DNA of 5,129 nt from an uncultured Eubacteriales bacterium. GTDB lineage: Bacteria > Bacillota > Clostridia > Christensenellales > CAG-917. The translations under genes and the position numbers were made by a program. How positions within the stretch are numbered: the first letter of the stretch is position 1; the number at the start of each line of letters is the position of its first letter. Under the pieces are notes generated by a model. That model saw nothing but the letters and a program-made list of their open reading frames with translations. It was not told the DNA's origin and did no database searches. The stretch spans positions 1 through 5,129 of the forward strand of contig USEV01000068.1 in NCBI GenBank assembly GCA_900553825.1, given 5' to 3'. This document shows, in pieces, positions 1 through 5,129 of the stretch.

Positions 1-26
1 ATTTACAGGATTCGGGTGAGTGAAGC

Positions 27-374
27 TCAGGTTTCGAAAAATCCGAGAGAAATCAGAAGCGCCTCGTTGACGCGCGCCATCATTCCCGTGGGGAGCTCGC
101 CTATCTTTTCCTTGAGGCGGGTTTTGTCGAGGGTGCGTATCTGTTCCAGAAGCACGACGGAATTCTTTTGCAGTCCGCACGACGAGGCGGGCAGGGCAAT
201 GTGGGTGGGCAGGCGAGCTTTGTCGAGCTGCGAGGTGATTGCCGCCGCGATGACGGTGGGGCTGAACTTGTTGCCGACATCGTTCTGCACGACGAGGACG
301 GGACGCACTCCGCCCTGTTCGCTGCCCACGACGGGGCTTAAATCGGCATAATATATCTCACCGCGTTTTATCAT
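27..374 (-). CDS. mazF: MazF/PemK family endoribonuclease toxin (EndoA-like)
   Basis: Predicted 115-residue sequence-specific mRNA-cleaving endoribonuclease, the toxin half of MazEF-type type II toxin-antitoxin systems, acting in the cytoplasm. The protein is collinear with Bacillus subtilis Endo[21 protein letters not shown] at the N terminus, [11 protein letters not shown] at 22-32, AAITSQ at 44-49, and [12 protein letters not shown] at 76-87. The residues matching the EndoA catalytic Arg and Thr are present (R24, T47), so the enzyme looks intact and full length. The start is placed at the ATG at 374, not the in-frame ATG at 380: an AAAGGG ribosome binding site (382-387) lies 7 bases before 374 but only 1 base before 380, and the shorter form matches EndoA. 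In Bacillus the antitoxin gene sits directly upstream; here the upstream side is a divergent promoter region and a phosphatase gene, with no antitoxin seen. Only 26 bases downstream are visible. The family call is very secure; toxicity and target are inferred. Confidence 0.96.
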   Translation of the reverse strand: MIKRGEIYYADLSPVVGSEQGGVRPVLVVQNDVGNKFSPTVIAAAITSQLDKARLPTHIALPASSCGLQKNSVVLLEQIRTLDKTRLKEKIGELPTGMMARVNEALLISLGFFET

Positions 375-409
375 TTCCATACCCTTTGAGCATTGCCACG
401 CGAGCGGCT

Positions 410-439
410 TTTATAACACTGTCAGCCTATGCCGCGCAA
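410..439 (-). promoter_or_regulatory. putative sigma-A promoter of mazF
   Basis: Read on the minus strand, a TTGCGC -35 element (434-439, 3 of 6 consensus) and a TATAAA -10 element (410-415, 5 of 6) are separated by 18 bp. This would give a short leader of about 30 bases before the mazF start, containing the AAAGGG ribosome binding site. The -35 is weak, so the call rests mostly on the -10 and its position. Confidence 0.45.
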
Positions 440-448
440 GAAAATTTT
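437..448 (-). repeat. 12-base word shared with the phosphatidyltransferase promoter region (copy 1)
   Basis: On the minus strand this reads AAAATTTTCTTG. The same 12 bases occur on the plus strand at 1447-1458, just downstream of the -10 box of the lipid gene. This copy overlaps the proposed mazF -35 element and sits in an imperfect palindrome, with CAAG at 437-440 and CTTG at 450-453. A shared regulator site is possible, but AT-rich words in intergenic DNA also recur by chance. Confidence 0.3.
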
Positions 449-461
449 GCTTGTCCGGCGC

Positions 462-490
462 TTGCGTTTTGGGTGCGGGTGCGTTAAAAT
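462..490 (+). promoter_or_regulatory. putative sigma-A promoter of the HAD phosphatase gene
   Basis: TTGCGT (462-467, 3 of 6 to the -35 consensus) and TAAAAT (485-490, 5 of 6 to the -10 consensus) are 17 bp apart, and transcription would start near 497, about 50 bases before the gene. The leader would contain the GC-rich inverted repeat at 507-534. It is divergent from the mazF promoter. Only the spacing and the -10 are good. Confidence 0.4.
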
Positions 491-506
491 CAAATGGACA
501 CGAAAC

Positions 507-534
507 GCCGCGGGCAGCAATGCCGCGCCGCGGC
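507..534 (+). repeat. GC-rich inverted repeat in the phosphatase leader
   Basis: GCCGCGG (507-513) is the exact reverse complement of CCGCGGC (528-534), with a 14-base loop. Overlapping alternative pairings within the same GC-rich stretch are possible. It lies 5 bases before the ribosome binding site of the phosphatase gene, so a folded leader could limit translation start. No T-run follows, so it is not a terminator. A function is inference only. Confidence 0.35.
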
Positions 535-547
535 ACAACGGAGAGAT

Positions 548-1201
548 ATGGCTCGATTTCACACGGTATTTTTCGACCTCGACGGCACCATGGCGGACAG
601 CAAGCCCGGCATATTGAAGTGCATACGCCGCGCCCTCGACAAAAAGGGCATAAGTTACACGGAAAGCCAGCTCGACATCATGGTCGGGCCGCCTTTCAGG
701 GTGTCCATGCGCGAGATACTCGGCGTGACGGACACCGCCGTCATAGAGGATATGATCAGGCTTTACCGCGCCGATTACGAGGTGGAAGGCTGGCGGGATT
801 GCAGCGTATATCCGGGCATCGAGGAGCTGCTTGCGCGCCTTTCCGAAAACGGCGTGCGCCTTGCCGTCGCCACATCGAAGCCCCTGCGCTTCACCGTCAT
901 GATGCTGGATGAAATGGGGCTTTCCAAGTACTTCGATTTCGTGGGCGGAGCGGAAAGCGACAGCTCGCGCGACAGCAAAATCGAGGTCATACGCTATGTC
1001 ATGCAAAACCTCGGCATGACATCTCCCGAGGGCACCCTCATGGTGGGGGACAGGCTTTACGACATAGACGGAGCCAGACAGGCTGGGATGAAAAGCGCGG
1101 GCGCGCTGTGGGGTTACGGCACGGCGGAGGAACTGAAAGCGCACGGCGCGGACTATCTTTTCGCGACCCCGCAGGAGCTCGGCGATTTCGTGCTGTGTTG
1201 A
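548..1201 (+). CDS. HAD-superfamily hydrolase, phosphoglycolate phosphatase-like
   Basis: Predicted 217-residue cytoplasmic HAD subfamily IA phosphatase with all four motifs. Motif I is FFDLDGT, with nucleophile D10 and acid/base D12. Motif II is ATSKP, around T109-S110. The motif III lysine is probably K144, in DSKIEVIRY. Motif IV is VGDRLYDIDGA, with D168 and D172. Residues 15-85 form the helical cap expected of the Gph/PGP-type C1 cap, and GALWGYGTAEEL near 185-196 is typical of Gph-like proteins. Substrate cannot be read from sequence: phosphoglycolate, a nucleoside monophosphate or another small phosphoester are all possible. The start is the ATG at 548, with GGAGAG (540-545) just upstream. 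An in-frame ATG at 494 would add 18 basic residues before the conserved core, has no such site, and falls at the predicted transcription start, so it is not used. The gene seems monocistronic: divergent from mazF and followed by a terminator. Confidence 0.92.
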   Translation: MARFHTVFFDLDGTMADSKPGILKCIRRALDKKGISYTESQLDIMVGPPFRVSMREILGVTDTAVIEDMIRLYRADYEVEGWRDCSVYPGIEELLARLSENGVRLAVATSKPLRFTVMMLDEMGLSKYFDFVGGAESDSSRDSKIEVIRYVMQNLGMTSPEGTLMVGDRLYDIDGARQAGMKSAGALWGYGTAEELKAHGADYLFATPQELGDFVLC

Positions 1202-1225
1202 CAAAAACACAGGTTAAGATGACGA

Positions 1226-1259
1226 AACGACGGTTTGAAGCCGTCGTTCTGAATTTTTT
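1226..1259 (+). terminator. intrinsic terminator after the HAD phosphatase gene
   Basis: A perfect 8-bp stem, AACGACGG (1226-1233) with CCGTCGTT (1241-1248), encloses a 7-base loop and is followed by CTGAA and six T residues (1254-1259). It begins 25 bases after the phosphatase stop codon. The 5-base gap between stem and T-run is longer than ideal, so termination may be partial. There is no T-run on the other side, so it works only for the plus strand. Confidence 0.7.
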
Positions 1260-1309
1260 GGACGAATCGCGGCGGAATCTCCGAGCCGTGGTTTGCGGGC
1301 GGGGGAGCA

Positions 1310-1348
1310 TTTTCCAGGGCTGTTTTCCGTGCGTGTTTTCCGAGCTTT
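1310..1348 (+). repeat. short degenerate 13-bp tandem repeat in intergenic DNA
   Basis: TTTTCC starts at 1310, 1323 and 1336, an exact 13-base period, and the remaining 7 bases of each unit are only partly alike. This is the only internal order I see in the gene-free stretch between the terminator at 1226-1259 and the promoter at 1413-1441; I see no convincing gene or RNA there. Function unknown, and chance or slipped replication is possible. Confidence 0.3.
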
Positions 1349-1412
1349 CCGACGGGGATTTTCGAGCGCTTTCAAAAGCTCGCACAAGGGCGCGTCAAGT
1401 GTGGCATATCGC

Positions 1413-1441
1413 TTTACTTTGCCGCGCGGGCGTGGTATAAT
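1413..1441 (+). promoter_or_regulatory. extended -10 promoter of the phosphatidyltransferase-valS operon
   Basis: A perfect TATAAT -10 box (1436-1441) is preceded by TGG (1433-1435), an extended -10 element. It lies 17 bp after TTTACT (1413-1418), which matches 4 of 6 bases of the -35 consensus. Transcription would start near 1447-1449, giving a leader of about 27 bases. It is the strongest promoter in the window and the only evident one for the three genes downstream. Confidence 0.8.
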
Positions 1442-1462
1442 AATCAAAAATTTTCTTGATTA
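1441..1462 (+). promoter_or_regulatory. inverted repeat over the -10 edge and start site, possible operator
   Basis: TAATCAA (1441-1447) is the exact reverse complement of TTGATTA (1456-1462), with an 8-base AT-rich centre. It shares one base with the -10 box, covers the expected transcription start and ends at the AAGG ribosome binding site. Since only the right half would be transcribed from the predicted start, it is better read as a DNA site for a dimeric regulator than as an RNA hairpin. I do not recognise it as a known operator. Regulation is inferred. Confidence 0.4.
1447..1458 (+). repeat. 12-base word shared with the mazF promoter region (copy 2)
   Basis: AAAATTTTCTTG on the plus strand, identical to the minus-strand word at 437-448. 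It lies inside the inverted repeat at 1441-1462, at the predicted transcription start of the lipid gene. Both copies are in promoter regions and each points in the direction of the gene it precedes. Confidence 0.3.
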
Positions 1463-1475
1463 AGGCGGCGTTACT

Positions 1476-2258
1476 ATGGCTTACAAGGGAATGGCTCAAA
1501 TCGACAAGAAGGAACTTTGGACAATCCCCAACATCATCACCTATTTCCGCGTGCTCTGCATCCCCGCATACATCGTCCTGATGGCGTTTGCGGGCATCAA
1601 TGCCGACCGCACTCTGTTTTACATCGCGCTCGGCGTCTTTGCCGTTGCGGCGGGCAGTGACCTCATCGACGGTTGGATTGCGCGCAGGTTCAACATGACT
1701 TCCGGCATCGGCATGGCTCTCGACCCCTTTGCGGACAAGCTCATGCACATCTCGGTCCTGTTCTGCCTCTCGCTGTGCACGGGGCTCACCCCCCTCGGCG
1801 AGCTAACCGACGGGCTCAGCGAGCTCGGCGTCCAGACGATGATTGCAAGCGACGGGTGGTATGTGCACTATGCGTTCGTGATTCTCATCCTCCTCAAGGA
1901 GGCAATCATGATCGTCGCCGCGCCTCTGGTCATGAAAAAGGGCGCGAAAGTGCAGGCGAACTGGATGGGCAAGGTTGCCGCGTTCACCATTTCCATGGGC
2001 GTTATTCTTTCGTTCTTCCACCCCTATGTCGCCTTTGCCGACTGGGGCATCCTCAGCTGGGGCGTTTGCCTGACCTACGCCGCGGCAATCGGGTATCTCG
2101 TGGACATCTCCAGGCAGATACGCAAGATAAAGGCGGGCGAGATGCAGGCGGCGACGGCGGAGAATGTCAAGGTCACCGACAGCAGCAACAACCCCGTCAT
2201 CAAGGACGAGCTCCCCGCGGCGCGCGGTGCCGAAGTCGAAGCGAGCGACAAAGACTGA
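1476..2258 (+). CDS. CDP-alcohol phosphatidyltransferase family protein (PgsA-like)
   Basis: Integral membrane enzyme, 260 residues, expected to transfer a phosphatidyl group from CDP-diacylglycerol to an alcohol, most likely glycerol 3-phosphate (phosphatidylglycerophosphate synthesis). The family signature D-x2-D-G-x2-A-R-x8-G-x3-D-x3-D is complete: D62, D65, G66, A69, R70, G79, D83, D87. The N terminus, WTIPNIITYFRVLCIPAYIV (15-34), is PgsA-like. About six membrane segments are visible, near 19-40, 46-61, 89-105, 129-150, 166-186 and 190-210. It is longer than typical PgsA (about 180-195 residues), with an extra loop near 102-128 and a hydrophilic tail from about 221. The usual PgsA GK-x-KT-x2-Q stretch reads GKVAAFTISMG (165-175), so the acceptor could differ, for example phosphatidylglycerol as in some cardiolipin synthases. 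The ATG at 1476 has AAGG 10 bases upstream. First gene of an operon with valS. Family secure, substrate not. Confidence 0.93.
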   Translation: MAYKGMAQIDKKELWTIPNIITYFRVLCIPAYIVLMAFAGINADRTLFYIALGVFAVAAGSDLIDGWIARRFNMTSGIGMALDPFADKLMHISVLFCLSLCTGLTPLGELTDGLSELGVQTMIASDGWYVHYAFVILILLKEAIMIVAAPLVMKKGAKVQANWMGKVAAFTISMGVILSFFHPYVAFADWGILSWGVCLTYAAAIGYLVDISRQIRKIKAGEMQAATAENVKVTDSSNNPVIKDELPAARGAEVEASDKD

Positions 2259-2292
2259 ATTCGATTAACACGAGATCACTCGAGGACTGAAT

Positions 2293-4911
<2,619 letters not shown>

Positions 4912-4912
4912 T

Positions 4913-5129
4913 ATGAAGTGCTTTAAGCCCACACTTGAATACTTTTTCAACAAAGGGGCACAGCTGGTGTTGCTCTCCATCGTGCCCTCTTTGCTGTCGG
5001 CGCTCGTGTTTTCGCCGTCGGCGGGGCTGTACTACCTCTTGAATTACCGCCACATCGCCACCGAAAACTTCGTCGAGCTCTACGAGGATATGCACTTTTT
5101 GCCCTACGATTTCTACCTGTCTCTTATAC
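4913..5129 (+). CDS. hypothetical membrane protein, 3' end outside the window
   Basis: An open reading frame of 72 codons begins at the ATG at 4913 and is still open at the window edge, so only the N-terminal part is seen (MKCFKPTLEYFFNKG onwards). A hydrophobic stretch near residues 16-33 (GAQLVLLSIVPSLLSALV) looks like a membrane segment, followed by SPSAGLYYLLNYRH and a mixed, aromatic-rich region with several Glu and Asp. There is no clear signal-peptide cleavage site. The start lies one base after the valS stop, and a GGAG site (4905-4908) inside the last valS codons stands 4 bases before it, so translation is probably coupled to valS. I do not recognise the family. That it is a real gene is supported by the tight junction, the ribosome binding site, the codon use like that of valS, and the lack of stops. 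Confidence 0.75.
   Translation, partial: MKCFKPTLEYFFNKGAQLVLLSIVPSLLSALVFSPSAGLYYLLNYRHIATENFVELYEDMHFLPYDFYLSLI

Noticed and set aside
1..26. Terminator or second gene downstream of mazF
   Set aside because: The 26 bases show no stem with a T-run on the minus strand and no start with a ribosome binding site, so nothing can be claimed.
422..1210. Minus-strand 262-residue frame opposite the phosphatase gene
   Set aside because: It mirrors a gene with all four HAD motifs, has no family resemblance, and is explained by GC-biased third codon positions.
1219..1440. Possible 73-residue plus-strand gene in the gap before the lipid gene
   Set aside because: It has only a weak AGG upstream, begins at the terminator stem, ends inside the -10 box of the next promoter, and its Arg-rich product resembles no family.
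1214..1447. Minus-strand 77-residue frame in the same gap
   Set aside because: It is rich in Arg, Lys and Pro with no recognisable domain, no clear ribosome binding site, and it spans the terminator on the opposite strand.
1202..1475. T-box or other known riboswitch before the operon
   Set aside because: I looked for the T-box antiterminator bulge (AGGGTGGNACCGCG-like) and for a second terminator near the gene and found neither.

Overview
This window looks like ordinary chromosomal DNA from a GC-rich member of the Bacillota, most likely an uncultured clostridial lineage. The grounds are a MazF protein very close in sequence to Bacillus EndoA, Shine-Dalgarno sites on the genes, sigma-A-type promoters, and a clostridial-style ValRS and CDP-alcohol phosphatidyltransferase. 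The organism call is inference from protein resemblance only. I see no insertion sequence, CRISPR array, tRNA, rRNA or prophage gene.

Layout. On the minus strand (27-374) lies a complete MazF/PemK-type endoribonuclease gene. It is divergent from a HAD-superfamily phosphatase gene on the plus strand (548-1201). The roughly 170-bp region between them holds a plausible promoter for each direction and a GC-rich inverted repeat in the phosphatase leader. A stem-loop followed by a T-run (1226-1259) probably ends the phosphatase transcript. The next 215 bases have no convincing gene. They end in the best promoter of the window, an extended -10 TATAAT with a 17-bp spacer, followed at once by a 7-bp inverted repeat.

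That promoter starts an apparent operon: a CDP-alcohol phosphatidyltransferase (1476-2258, phospholipid synthesis, PgsA-like), then valS (2293-4911, valyl-tRNA synthetase) after 34 bp, then a membrane-protein gene of unknown function starting at 4913 and running off the right edge. There is no terminator or T-box leader between the operon genes, so valS is probably transcribed with the lipid gene. The membrane-protein gene starts one base after the valS stop codon, with its ribosome binding site inside valS, which suggests translational coupling.

No dramatic new system is evident. The points most worth checking are a MazF toxin with no antitoxin gene on its upstream side, a 12-base AT-rich word shared by the mazF and lipid-gene promoter regions, the palindrome on the lipid-gene promoter, the lipid-valS linkage without a T-box, and the uncharacterised membrane protein at the right edge.
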